This document shows positions 45,933-55,990 of a DNA stretch of 64,000 nucleotides, piece after piece (positions within the stretch are counted from its first letter, which is position 1; each line of letters begins with the position of its first letter). The notes below the pieces were generated by a model, which did not search any database, was not told the origin of the DNA, and saw nothing but the letters and a program-made list of their open reading frames with translations. The stretch covers positions 30,361 through 94,360 of the forward strand of contig WSUB01000156.1 in assembly GCA_019633425.1 (NCBI GenBank). The letters run 5' to 3'. The DNA is from Tulasnella sp. 424 (lineage: Eukaryota; Basidiomycota; Agaricomycetes; Cantharellales; Tulasnellaceae). A program made the translations under genes and the position numbers.

Positions 45933-47486
45933 GTTGACTGCGGACTGTAATAATAATGATATTGCTGGACAAAACTTAAGAAATTCAATCTACGGTGTTT
46001 CATCGCTACGAACAGAGGCAGGCGGGTTGGCAAACAGGTCGAAAAGTTCATGGAAGGGGCAAGAGAATCAATTGCCCCCGTTGTAGGATTCGAGGATCGA
46101 AACAAACACACATTATTGATTGAGCAGGTCCCAATCCGGACTGTGCTTACGATTTGGTTACAAGCTGGGACGACATAACGGGGGCGTGCCAAAATTGATC
46201 AAAAGATGGTACACTAGCTACTGGTGATATGGCACCAAACGATACCCCGAAGGCGGTGGCGGGAGATTCTTGGGATGCGAACCCGCTGGCTTATGGACGG
46301 GAAGGCACAGATTTCGACTGAAGCGGAGACCCATTACAAGGACAGCGACCAAGAATATTCTTAATGGAATAAGATAATCACGCATGATGCGATCCCTTTC
46401 CGATGGAAAGGTATGCTTCCTAACCTAAAGACACAGGTGAGGCGTCGGAGGGAGAGTTGCAGAGAGTTACACTTCGCCGGACTTTAACTGCTCAAACATC
46501 TCAAGATCATGTCCCTTCTTCATAATGCCTCCTCGCCCAACACCCTTAGCCCACGGAATATCCTGGTTCAATTGTAGGGGATATCGTTGTACTCCATGTT
46601 CCCCGGCCCAATCTTCTCGATATTTCTGATGGCATTTCCTCTCTTACTGATATTGGGTGCTCTTTGACGACTAACCGGCCATATCCAGTGATATTTCCCT
46701 CCCCGCCACAAAGTCACCATCCCATATGATTCCCTGCGATTATATACATGTGCCCAATTGCAACCCCGTTACGCTAGAGTCCCTCTAGACCCTATGCTTT
46801 TGCTCTCGTTCGCTGCGCTTCCGTAACGTTGCTGCTCCAGATGCTCCATCGGCTGTTCCAACATCGCCGCGCCGGATGTGTTCGCCCTAGGATCCACCGG
46901 GCTTGATCAGGAGAAATTAGTAGGACTATGTCGTATGTATGACAAGTACACCTACGAATATTATATCGTCGCATTGGGTGCAAAGCTCAGGTGCTGATGC
47001 GCCGACATGGGGCCTAAGTATTTTGGTCGTTCCAGACTGGTGCGGAACCCACATATTGGGAGCCATCAGCAGATATACTTCTCGATGCGCATCTTCCATG
47101 GTGCATCCTTCCTGTATTAAACCGCGGGCTCTCCGTACGACGAGAACACCCGCCGAGACGTCCTCCTGCCAGTCAAAGCGAGTGTCTAAAATATTACGTC
47201 GTCTATACCACTAGGTCTAGTACGGACACGCAGGAACGAAGGTAAACGAACGGCGGTTAAACCACAGATTTTTTGAAAGAAAAAAGGAAGAGAAGCGTAA
47301 ATGTAGAGAAGGGGGGAGGGGGAAGAAGTATTACCGCGTCCTTTGATGACTATACCGAACTTCCATCTTTGCGTACTATATCAAACAACCAACGAATCCA
47401 AGAACATCATCATCACACATGTACACAAACTACACACGTGTAAAGGGAAGAGAGCAGCGACAAACATGCAACAGAGCACGAACTGC
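45933..47486. other. Spacer; right part is the 3' arm of amidohydrolase unit 1
   Basis: About 1.55 kb with no supported gene. From 47129 onward it aligns with 50481-50846 and 54050-54399, the regions downstream of the other two amidohydrolase genes (shared: ctctccgtacgac, gagtctaaaa, tagtacggacacg, a purine tract, and atcatcatcatcac). The part 45933-47128 shows nothing I can identify. Confidence 0.55.
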
Positions 47487-49089
47487 TTAGAGGGTGAGCT
47501 TTTTCCCGAAGAGTGCGACGGAGTTATTGCGGAGGATGTTGGTCATTTCGGCTTGGTTGAAGTCGGCATCGGTGACCATCCCCATGAAAGCACCTGTGTA
47601 GGTGCCGGCGGGTGCGTAAGGGAAGTCCGTGCCAAGGAGGAGCTGCGACTTGGGGATGTTGTAACCGAGGAGACCCCTGACTTGGCCGGGGTAGGTAGGT
47701 CCAGCGGAGTCCCAGAAGACGCTAACAGGGTGGGGAAAGAAAAGCCACGGTCAGGAGATCGTCCGATGGTAGGGAGAATAAAAAAGCGCACAGCACAACT
47801 CACCGGGTGTTGTAAACCGACTTGAGGGTAGTCTCCATCGACGTGCCCAAGCTCTTGATCATGCGATCAAGGATAGAGGGGAAAGCACCACCGACGTGAG
47901 CAGCGATCCAGCGGATGTTGGTGTACTTGGTCAAAACGCCAGAGTAGCTCAAGTCCATGTAGCAGCGGGCGGTCTCGAAGTAGAACTCGACAAGTCCGCT
48001 GAGGTATTGAGTGGGGTTAGCTTCGACGAACTTGCCATTGACTTTCATGTAAGGCGACGTCGGATGGACGTAGATGATAGGCTTGTCGGTGCGGCTGTTC
48101 ACATAGCTCCAGAAACCGTCGAGGGCAGAGTTGCCGAGGTAGAGACCTTCGTGGTTGGTCATGGTAGTGATACCAACTCCTTTGAGAGTGTCGAGACAGT
48201 ACTTGGCTTCGACGATGGCATCGCTCACGTAGGGCAGGGGAACAACGCAGAAGAAGTCCAACGCCTTGGGGTTTATGGCGCGCATCTGCAATCGCGAGAG
48301 GGTAATCGTTTAGCATAAACCGCTATACGAGGGAGTGGTCGTCCGAGGAGGAGCTTACAGCAGCAGTGCTGATGTTTATCAGACGAGCCAAAGCAACAGT
48401 GAGATCCTTTTGGCCGAAGAAGACATTGGCCTGAGGCGTGCTGCTGCCCAAGATGGTCTTGGTGATGGCTAAGAGAATTTCCAGCGGTCAGTTCCCACGC
48501 CGAGCGCACAGGGTCGGGAAGTAGTTACTGACAAAGACCAGAATTGAAGCTCATATGGTCCTCAAGAGTCCAATCTGGGGTCGGTATTCCGCCGGTCGTC
48601 GGGACGAGAGCCTTGTACCATGGGAAGACGAAGTGGGCTGAAACGATTCCGAAGTTAAATCGACGCAAAAGGAAGACGTTTCAGTCAGGAGACGGTGACG
48701 ACGACGGGGAGCGAATGTTTCGCCGAAATATTTGCTTCGGCGGCGACTTACAGTGGACGTCAATGGCGTTTCCAGTGTTGGTGTTCGCGCGCTTTCGACG
48801 GGTCGTGGTGTCGTTTGCGACGCTGGCTGCGGTATTGATGAACTGCAAGGCGTCGGTGGTGCAGTTGAGCAGCGAGAGGTCGATACCGGCTAGGTTGCGA
48901 AAAGCAAAATGAGCAATTCAGGGCACGAGCATCCTCCATCTTTCAAACTGACTCACAGTTGGCACTGTCCACGATGGTCTGGGTGACGTTGAAGCCTGCA
49001 ACGTCGTCGGGGGCAATGTCGGTCAAGTCATCGGCGACAGTGGTGTAGGCAAGAGCTCCAAGGAGAAGTAATGAAGTGAAAGATTTCAT
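47487..49089 (-). CDS. Secreted amidohydrolase (ACMSD / 6-methylsalicylate decarboxylase-like), copy AH1
   Basis: A metal-dependent amidohydrolase (Amidohydro_2 family) resembling aromatic-acid decarboxylases such as ACMSD, gamma-resorcylate and 6-methylsalicylate decarboxylases; the substrate is unknown. Six exons (49089-48957, 48889-48752, 48637-48533, 48468-48359, 48285-47804, 47721-47487) join in phase to 400 residues. A signal peptide (MKSFTSLLLLGALAYTTVA) implies secretion, odd for this mainly cytosolic family. Metal and active-site residues are visible: VHSHF (H90, H92), IYVHPTSP (H236), AAHVGGAFPS (H292 with the HxGG motif) and LLLGTDFPYAP (D355). SITKTILGSSTPQANVFFG and TTMTNHEGLYLGN are further family-like segments. 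It is the first of three tandem paralogues, all on the minus strand. A nested transposon lies 232 bp upstream of its ATG. Confidence 0.88.
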
Positions 49090-49320
49090 GGCTTGGGAGT
49101 GGTATATAAAAGGATAGATATAAAAGGGGAGGCTTGTAAGGAATGACTGGGTTACCCGGCGGGATGGGTAGAGGTGGTAGAAGGGGGAGAAGAGAGTTCT
49201 TGACAGAAGGATGAGCAACCAACTGCGCGCAACTTCTGGGGTATTTATTCGACTGTCGGGAGGGGAGCTGTCAAGAATCTAGGAACGCTCCTCCCTGGCT
49301 TCTTGCTCCCCACGCCCCAC

Positions 49321-50275
49321 AAGTGTTGCCGCCGGTTCGGTTCAATTCCGGGACTCGTTCTACTTTCCGAGAAAGTCGGTTTGCGGTTCCGTTTCCAAAC
49401 CAAACCAGAACCGAACCACCATAAACCGGGTTTAGGAACTAGTTCAACGGGTTTACAGGACTTAAACGCAAACATCCTGCCTAGTCGAGTGAGCGAGAGC
49501 GAGATGAGTAGAATTTAATCGCGGGGTAATCACAACACGCCAGCGAGTTGCTGCGATAGACTTGTGAGCGGGGGAAGGCTGCTCAATCGTCAGCCTAAAG
49601 TTTGCCGCACCAATCACATCACGAGAAAACCAGCTCCGGCCGGGGCCGTAGAAATCTTGGCATCGGCTGCGATCTGTGAAAACGACCAGGGATACCGTCA
49701 TCCCCTTTTCGTTTTCTCGTCATCCGAAGAGCCTATGAAGTAAATTTGCGAGTAAATTTCAATCTTTAGCGCTCGTGATCGTTTCAGCTTGTGGGAGCGA
49801 GCGATCGCACTTGTGCTCGCGGCAAAACTACTAATCCTGCCCATGAGTTGAGAAATCGTGCAGAATACCTTCCAGGCGTGGACGAGGGGATGGCAGCATT
49901 GATACATTCTACATTTAGATATGCGTCAATCTAGAGACGGTGGTGTCTGGCTACGATGATGTCATTGCTTGGGTCAACTTCTAGACAGGCACTCGGACAT
50001 CATTTACAGGGTACTAGTATTCATACGACTCATTCAGTATGCAGAGATGTGATCAAATAAACCCCTAAAAGTGCCACGAGAACGAAGAAGAGTATGGTGT
50101 CTCACCGGATAAGGCTTTGTAGTCCAGGTACCAGAGGAACTGGTTTGGAACGGGTTCGGTTCGGTTCTTGAACCAGTTCGGCTTCCGAGCAAAGTCGGTT
50201 TGCGATTCCGGTTTCGAAACGAATTGAACCGGAACCAAACCGAGTGAAACTGGTTCCGAACCGGCGGCAACACTA
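49321..50275. mobile_element. hAT-like non-autonomous DNA transposon, outer element, copy A
   Basis: 955 bp with no coding capacity. The ends are inverted repeats: left AGTGTTGCCGCCGGTTCGG, right reading the same on the other strand (ccgaaccggcggcaacacta). The flanking octamers CGCCCCAC (49313-49320) and TGCTCCAC (50276-50283) are degenerate copies of CGCTCCAC, found once at the corresponding uninserted site (56228-56235) upstream of AH3. An 8-bp target duplication and a TAGTG-type terminus are hallmarks of the hAT superfamily. Both arms are rich in ggttc/gaacc words. A second element is nested inside at 49482-49833. Confidence 0.83.
49482..49833. mobile_element. Nested hAT-like element inside copy A
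   Basis: 352 bp flanked by a perfect 8-bp repeat ATCCTGCC (49474-49481 and 49834-49841). The right end, ctcgcggcaaaacta, is the inverse of the TAGT.TTGCCG.GAG terminus. The left end here has lost a few bases (tagtcgagtgagcg), but copy B keeps it. The interior is rich in gcgag/ctcgc and cgatcg words. Confidence 0.8.
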
Positions 50276-50846
50276 TGCTCCACGTGCACGCCATTTTCAT
50301 TTTGGGTTGTTGGGTGCGTGCTACACAAGGGACCACTTGCAAACATCAGAGACTTCAGAGGGGTTTCTCTGATCCAGGCGACTTGATGCTGATCAGCAAC
50401 CAGGGACCGCAGCGTTTGGAGCCATTCCGAAAGTCAGAAGCTAACCAGTCCTCGCTGAACACGTCGCACAGCGACAAGAGCTCTCCGTACGACAAGAACA
50501 GACGCCGAGACGCCTCTTGCCAGTCAAAGCGAGAGTCTAAAAATTACGTCGTCTAGGCTATACCACTAGATCTAGTACGGACACGTGGGGACAAAGGTAA
50601 CGAACGACGGCTAAACCACAAAACAGTTGAAAGAAAAAAAGGAAGAGAAGGGTAAATGTAAAGAAGGGGGGGAGGGAAAAAGAAGTATTAACGTGTCCTT
50701 TGATGATTATACCGAACTTCCATCTTTGTGTACGATACCAACAAATAACCAACGAATCCAAGATCATCATCATCACACATGCACACACACTACACACGTG
50801 TAAAGGGAAGGGAATAACGACAAACATGCAATAGAGCATGAACTGC

Positions 50847-52627
50847 TTAGAGGGTGAGCTTTTTTCCGAAGAGAGCGACGGAGTTATTGCGGAGGATATT
50901 GGTGATTTCGGCTTGGTTGAAGTCGGCATCGTTGACCATCCCAAGGAAAGCACCCGTGTAGACGCTGGCGGGTGCGTAAGGGAAGTCGGTGCCAAGGAGG
51001 AGCTGCGACTTGGGGATGTTGTAACCGAGGAGACCCCTGACTTGGTTGGGGTAGGTAGGTCCAGCGGAGTCCCAGAAGACGCTAAACAGCGTGAGGGAAG
51101 GAAAGCCCTCGGTCAGGAGATCGTACGATGGTAGGTAGAATAGAAAAGCGTGCGACACAACTCACCGGGTGCTGTAAACCGACTTGAGGATAGTCTCCAT
51201 AGACGTGCCCAAGCTCTTGATCATGCGATCAAGGATGGAGGGGAAAGCACCACCGACGTGAGCAGCGATCCAGCGGATGTTGGTGTACTTGGTCAAAACG
51301 CCAGAGTAGCTCAAGTCCATGTAGCAGCGGGCGGTCTCGAAGTAGAACTCGACAAGTCCGCTGAGGTATTGAGTGGGGTTAGCTTCGACGAACTTGCCAT
51401 TGACTTTCATGTAAGGCGACGTCGGGTGNNNNNNNNNNNNNNNNNNNNNNNNNNNNNNNNNNNNNNNNNNNNNNNNNNNNNNNNNNNNNNNNNNNNNNNN
51501 NNNNNNNNNNNNNNNNNNNNNNNNNTCGACAAGTCCGCTGAGGTATTGAGTGGGGTTAGCTTCGACGAACTTGCCATTGACTTTCATGTAAGGCGACGTC
51601 GGGTGGACGTAAATGATAGGCTTGTCGGTGCGGCTGTTCACGTAGCTCCAGAAACCGTCGAGAGCAGAGTTGCCGAGGTAGAGACCTTCGTGGTTGGTCA
51701 TGGTGGTGATACCGACTCCTTTGAGAGTGTCGAGGCAGTACTTGGCTTCGACGATGGCATCGCTCACGTAGGGCAAGGGAACAACGCAGAAGAAGTCCAA
51801 CGCCTTAGGGTTCATGGCGCGCATCTGCAATCGCGAGAGGGTAATCGTTTAGCATAAACCGTTGTACGAAGGAGTGGTTGTCCGAGGAGGGGGCTCACAG
51901 CAGCAGTGCTGATGTTTATCAGACGAGCCAAAGCAACAGTGAGATCCTTTTGGCCGAAGAAGACATTGGCTTGAGGCGCGCTGTTGCCCAAGATGGTCTT
52001 GGTGATGGCTAAAGAGAATTCCCAGAGGTCAGTTCCCGCATCGAACGGGGTTGGGAAGGTAGTTACTGACAGAGACCAGAATTGAAGCTCATATGGTCCT
52101 CAAGAGTCCAATCTGGGGTCGGTGATCCGCCTGTCGTCGGCACGAGCGCCTTGTACCATGGGAAGACGAGGTGGGCTGGAAAGGTTCCGAAATTCAATTG
52201 GCGCAAAAGGAAGAAGTTTCAGTCAGGAGACAGTGACGACAACGGGAAGCAAATATTTTAGCGAAATATTTACTTTAACGGCGACTTACAGTGGACGTCG
52301 ATGCCGTTTCCGGTGTTGATGTTCGTGCGCTTTCGACGGGTCGTGGTGTCGTTTGCGACGCTGGCTGCGGTGTTGATGAACTGCAAGGCGTCGGTGGTGC
52401 AGTTGAGCAGCGAGAGGTCGATACCGGCTAGGTTGCGAAAAACAAAATGAGCAACTCAGGGCACGAGCGTCCTCCATCTTCCAAACGGACTCACAGTTGG
52501 AACTGTCCACGATGGTTTGGGTGACGTTGAAGCCTGCGACGTCGTCGGGGGCAAGGTCGGTCAACTCATCGGCGACAGTGGTGTAGGCGAGAGCTCCAAG
52601 GAGCAGTAATGAAGTGAAAGATTTCAT
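50847..52627 (-). CDS. Secreted amidohydrolase, copy AH2 (contains a scaffold gap)
   Basis: Paralogue of AH1 with the same signal peptide (MKSFTSLLLLGALAYTTVAD), splice sites and metal motifs: VHSH region across the ~52280 intron, IYVHPTSP, AAHVGGAFPS, LLLGTDFPYAP. Most of the protein differs from AH1 by only a few residues (for example PASVYTGAFLGMVNDADFNQ vs PAGTYTGAFMGMVTDADFNQ). As given, the large exon contains 97 undetermined bases (51429-51525) with an 80-bp stretch repeated on either side, adding 59 codons in frame. Removing one repeat and the Ns restores collinearity with AH1, so the true gene is probably ~400 residues. A nested transposon sits 222 bp upstream of the ATG. Confidence 0.83.
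51349..51605. other. Assembly gap: 97 N flanked by an 80-bp exact direct repeat
   Basis: The sequence 51349-51428 recurs unchanged at 51526-51605 on the other side of 97 Ns (51429-51525). In AH1 and AH3 this segment occurs once. It looks like two contig ends that overlap by 80 bp but were scaffolded with an estimated gap instead of being merged. Confidence 0.9.
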
Positions 52628-52848
52628 GGTTTGGGAGTGGTAAATAAGAGGATAGATATAAAAGAGGAGGCTTGTAAGGAACGACTGGGTTGCCCGGCAG
52701 GATGGGTTGAGGTGGTAGAAGAGGGAGAAGAGAGTTCTTGACAGCAGACAGCAAGGATGGAGAGCAACCAACTGCGCGCAAATTTATTCGACTGTCGGGA
52801 CAAGAATCTAAGAACGCTCTTTCCTGGCTTCTCGCTCCCCACGCCCAC

Positions 52849-53850
52849 TAGTGTTGCCGCCGGCTCGGTTCGGTCCGGTTCCGGAACTGGTTCTACTTCC
52901 CGAGAAAGTCGGTTTGCGAACCAGAACCGAACCACCCAAAACCGGTTTAGGAACTGGGTCAACGGTCTTACCGGGCTTGACGCAAACATCCTGCCTAGTG
53001 TTGCCGTGAGCGAGCGAGGGAGAGGGAATTAATCGCGGGGTAATCGCAGCACGATTGAATATTACTGCGAGCGAGTTTTGCGATGGACTCGCGAGCGCGG
53101 GAAGGCTGCTCAATCGCAGGCCGAACGTTGGCCGCACCAATCACATCACGAGAAAACCAGGCCACCCGAAAGCTCCGGCCAAGGCCAGGAGAGATCTTGG
53201 CGTCGGGGTGGTCTGTGAGAATGACCAGGGGTACCGTCATCCCCTTTTCATTTGCCGGAGAGCCTGTGAAGGAGCTTTGCGAGAGAACTCGATCGTTGCG
53301 AGTAAATTTCGATCGTTATTGCTCGCGATCGTTTTCGCTCGTGATCGCGAGTTACTCGTACTCGCGGCAAAACTAATCCTGCCCCTGAGTTGAGAAATCG
53401 TGCAGAATGCCTTCTAGGCGTGGACGAGGGGATGGCAGCATTTATTTGGGTACATTCTACATTTAGATATGCGTCAATCTAGAGATTTAAGGAAGGTGGT
53501 GTTTGGCTGCGATGATGTAATTGCTTGGGTCAACTTCTAGACAGGCACTCGGTCATCATTTACGGGGTTACGGGTACTATTCGTAGGACTCATCTAGTAT
53601 ACAGAGATGCGATCAAGTAAAACCCTAAAAGTGCCACGATAAGGAAGAAAAGTATGGTATCTTACTACATAAGGCTTGGTAGTCCAGGTACCAGGGGAAC
53701 TGGTTTGAAGCGGGTTCGGTTCGGTTCTTGAACCAGTTCGACTTCCGAGCAAAGTCGGCTTGCGATCCTGGTTTCGAACCGAGCCGAAGCAGAACCAAAC
53801 CGAGTGAAACCGGTTCCAAATCAGTTCTTACCGAACCGGCGGCAACTCTA
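52849..53850. mobile_element. hAT-like non-autonomous DNA transposon, outer element, copy B
   Basis: 1,002 bp. The termini TAGTGTTGCCGCCGGCTCGG and (inverse) ccgaaccggcggcaactcta are better preserved on the left than in copy A. Flanks are CGCCCAC on the left (one base lost) and CGGTCCAC on the right, both derived from the CGCTCCAC target. It sits at the same position relative to AH2 as copy A does to AH1, so it was duplicated with the gene unit rather than inserted separately. Confidence 0.83.
52996..53375. mobile_element. Nested hAT-like element inside copy B
   Basis: 380 bp with both ends intact: left TAGTGTTGCCGTGAGCGAG and right ctcgtactcgcggcaaaacta (inverse). A perfect 8-bp target duplication ATCCTGCC flanks it (52988-52995 and 53376-53383). 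It has no coding capacity. The interior alternates gcgag and cgatcg words that could form a hairpin. Confidence 0.87.
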
Positions 53851-54399
53851 CGGTCCACGCCATTTCCACTTTAGGATGTCGGGTGCGTGCCACTCAAGGG
53901 CCACCCGCTGAAATAGGAGAGACTTCAGCGGGGTTTCACTGATCGTCCTTTTCAGGAGACTTGATGTAGATCATCAGCAACCGAGGACTGCAGCGTCTGG
54001 AGCCGTTCCGAAAGTCAGAAGTTAACCAGTTCTCGGAGTCCTTCACAAGCTCTCCGTACCACAAGAACACACGCCGAGACGCCCTCTTGTCAGTCAAAGC
54101 GAGAGTCTAAAAAATTACGCCGTCTATACCACTAGATCTAGTACGGACACGTAGGAACGAAGGTAAACGAATGTCGGATAAACCACAAAATTGTTGAAAG
54201 AAGAAAAGGAAGAGAAGTGTAAATGTAAAGAAGTGGGAGAGGGGGAAAGAAGTATTAACGAGTCCTTTGATGACTATACCGAACTTCCATGATACCAAAA
54301 AACACCAACGAATCCAAGATCATCATCATCACACATGCACACACAACACCCGTACGGAGGGAGGGAACAACAACAAACATGCAATAGAGCACGAAATGC

Positions 54400-55990
54400 T
54401 TAGAAGTGGAGCTTGCTGCCGAAGAGATTAGCGGCGTTGTTGTGGAGGATGTTGGTCATGTTGGCCTGGCTGAAGTCCGGATCGGTGACCATCCCCATGA
54501 AAGCACCTGTGTAGGTGCCGGCGGGTGCGTAAGGGTAGTCCGTGCCGAGGAGGAGCTGCGAATTGGGGATGCCGTAACCGACGAGGCCCCTGACTTGGTT
54601 GGGGTAGGTAGGTCCAGCGGAGTCCCAGAAGACGCTAATAGGATGGGGGAAAGTTAAGTCACGGTCAGAAAATCGTACGATGAGAGGGAGATGAAAGTTC
54701 GAGACCCAACTCACCGGGTCTGATAGATAGCCTTGTTGGCAGCCTCCACAGTCGGGCCCAAGCTCTTGATGAAGCGGTCAATGATAGAGGGGAAAGAGCC
54801 ACCGACGTGAGAAGCGATCCAGCGGATGTTGGTGTACTTGGTCAAAGTGCCAGAGGCAGTCAAGTCCATGTAGCAACGGGCGGTCTCGAAGTAGAACTCG
54901 ACGAGTCCGCTGAGGTACTGAGTGGGGTTAGCTTCGACGAACTTGCCGTTGATCTTCATGTAAGGCGACGTCGGGTGAACGAAGACGATAGGCTTGTCGG
55001 TGCGGCTGTTGACATAGCTCCAGAAACCGGCGAGAGCGGAATTGCCGAGATAGAGACCTTCGTGGTTGGTCATGGTGGTGATGCCGGCGCCACCGAGGGT
55101 GTCGAGGCAGTACTTGGCCTCCGCGATGGCATCGTCCACGTAGGGCAGGGGAACAACGCAGAACATGTCGAACTGCTTGGGGTACATGGCGCGCATCTGC
55201 AATCGCGAGAGGGTAATCGTTGAGCACAAAGCGTTCCACGAAGGGAGCACACGCCCGAGATAATACTCACAGCAGCAACGTTGATGTTCAACAGGCGAGC
55301 CATCGCAACAGTGAGATCCTTTTGGCCGAAGAAGACATTAGCCTGAGGTGTGCTGCTGCCCAAGATGGTCTTGGTGATGGCTAAAAAGAATTCCCAGAGA
55401 TCAGTTCCCAGGTCGAACGGTGTTGGGAAGCTGTTGCTCACAAAGACCAGAAGCGAAGCTCAAGTGGTCCTGAACAGTCCAACTTGGAGTCGGGTTTCCG
55501 CCGGTCGTCGGGACAAGAGCTTGGTACCATGGGAAGACGAAGTGGGCTGAAAAGATCCCAAAATTCAATTGACGCGAAAGGAAGGAGTTTTAGTCAGGAG
55601 ACCGTGACGACGACGGGAAGCAATATTTCGGCCTTTAACGGCGACTTACAGTGGACGTCGACGCCGCTTCCGGTATTGGTGTTCGTGCGCTTTCGACGGG
55701 TCGTGGTGGTGTCGTTTGCGACGCTGGCAGCCGTGTTGATGAACTGCAAGGCGTCGGTGGTGCAGTTGAGCAGCGAGAGGTCGATACCGGCTACGTTGCG
55801 ACCAGGGAAATGAGCAATTCAGGGCACGAATGTCCACCATTTTCTAAACGGACTCACAGTTGGAACTGTCCACGATGGCCTGGGTGACGTTGAAGCCAGC
55901 GACGTCGTCGGGGGCAATGTCGGTCAATTCATCGGCGACAGCAGTGTAAGCGAGAGCTCCGAGGAGAACTAATGAAGTGAAAGATTTCAT
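54400..55990 (-). CDS. Secreted amidohydrolase, copy AH3
   Basis: The most divergent of the three paralogues, with the same six-exon layout. The signal peptide is MKSFTSLVLLGALAYTAVAD. The family residues are kept: FVHPTSP, ASHVGGSFPS, LLLGTDYPYAP (GTDYPY instead of GTDFPY), TTMTNHEGLYLGN. Replacements include YPKQFDMFCVVPLPYVDD for NPKALDFFCVVPLPYVSD and SLGPTVEAANKAIYQTR for SLGTSMETTLKSVYNTR. This spread suggests an older split of AH3 from the AH1/AH2 pair. No transposon is present in its upstream region, which retains the target site CGCTCCAC at 56228-56235. Confidence 0.88.

Larger units (their letters stand above)
47129..50480. repeat. Amidohydrolase tandem unit 1
   Basis: First of three direct tandem units, about 3.35 kb, with 3' flank, gene AH1, promoter, a nested hAT insertion and a distal flank (ggcgacttgatg, ccgcagcg). 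The boundary is set where ctctccgtac recurs at 50481. Confidence 0.8.
50481..54049. repeat. Amidohydrolase tandem unit 2
   Basis: Second direct unit of the same layout (3' flank, gene AH2, promoter, nested hAT insertion, distal flank). Its apparent extra length compared with unit 1 is due mainly to 177 bp of gap plus duplicated flank. Confidence 0.8.

Noticed and set aside
47896..48318. Plus-strand open frames inside the amidohydrolase genes (also 51150-51857 and 54807-55223)
   Set aside because: They are mirror frames of the large amidohydrolase exon and recur only because the gene is triplicated.
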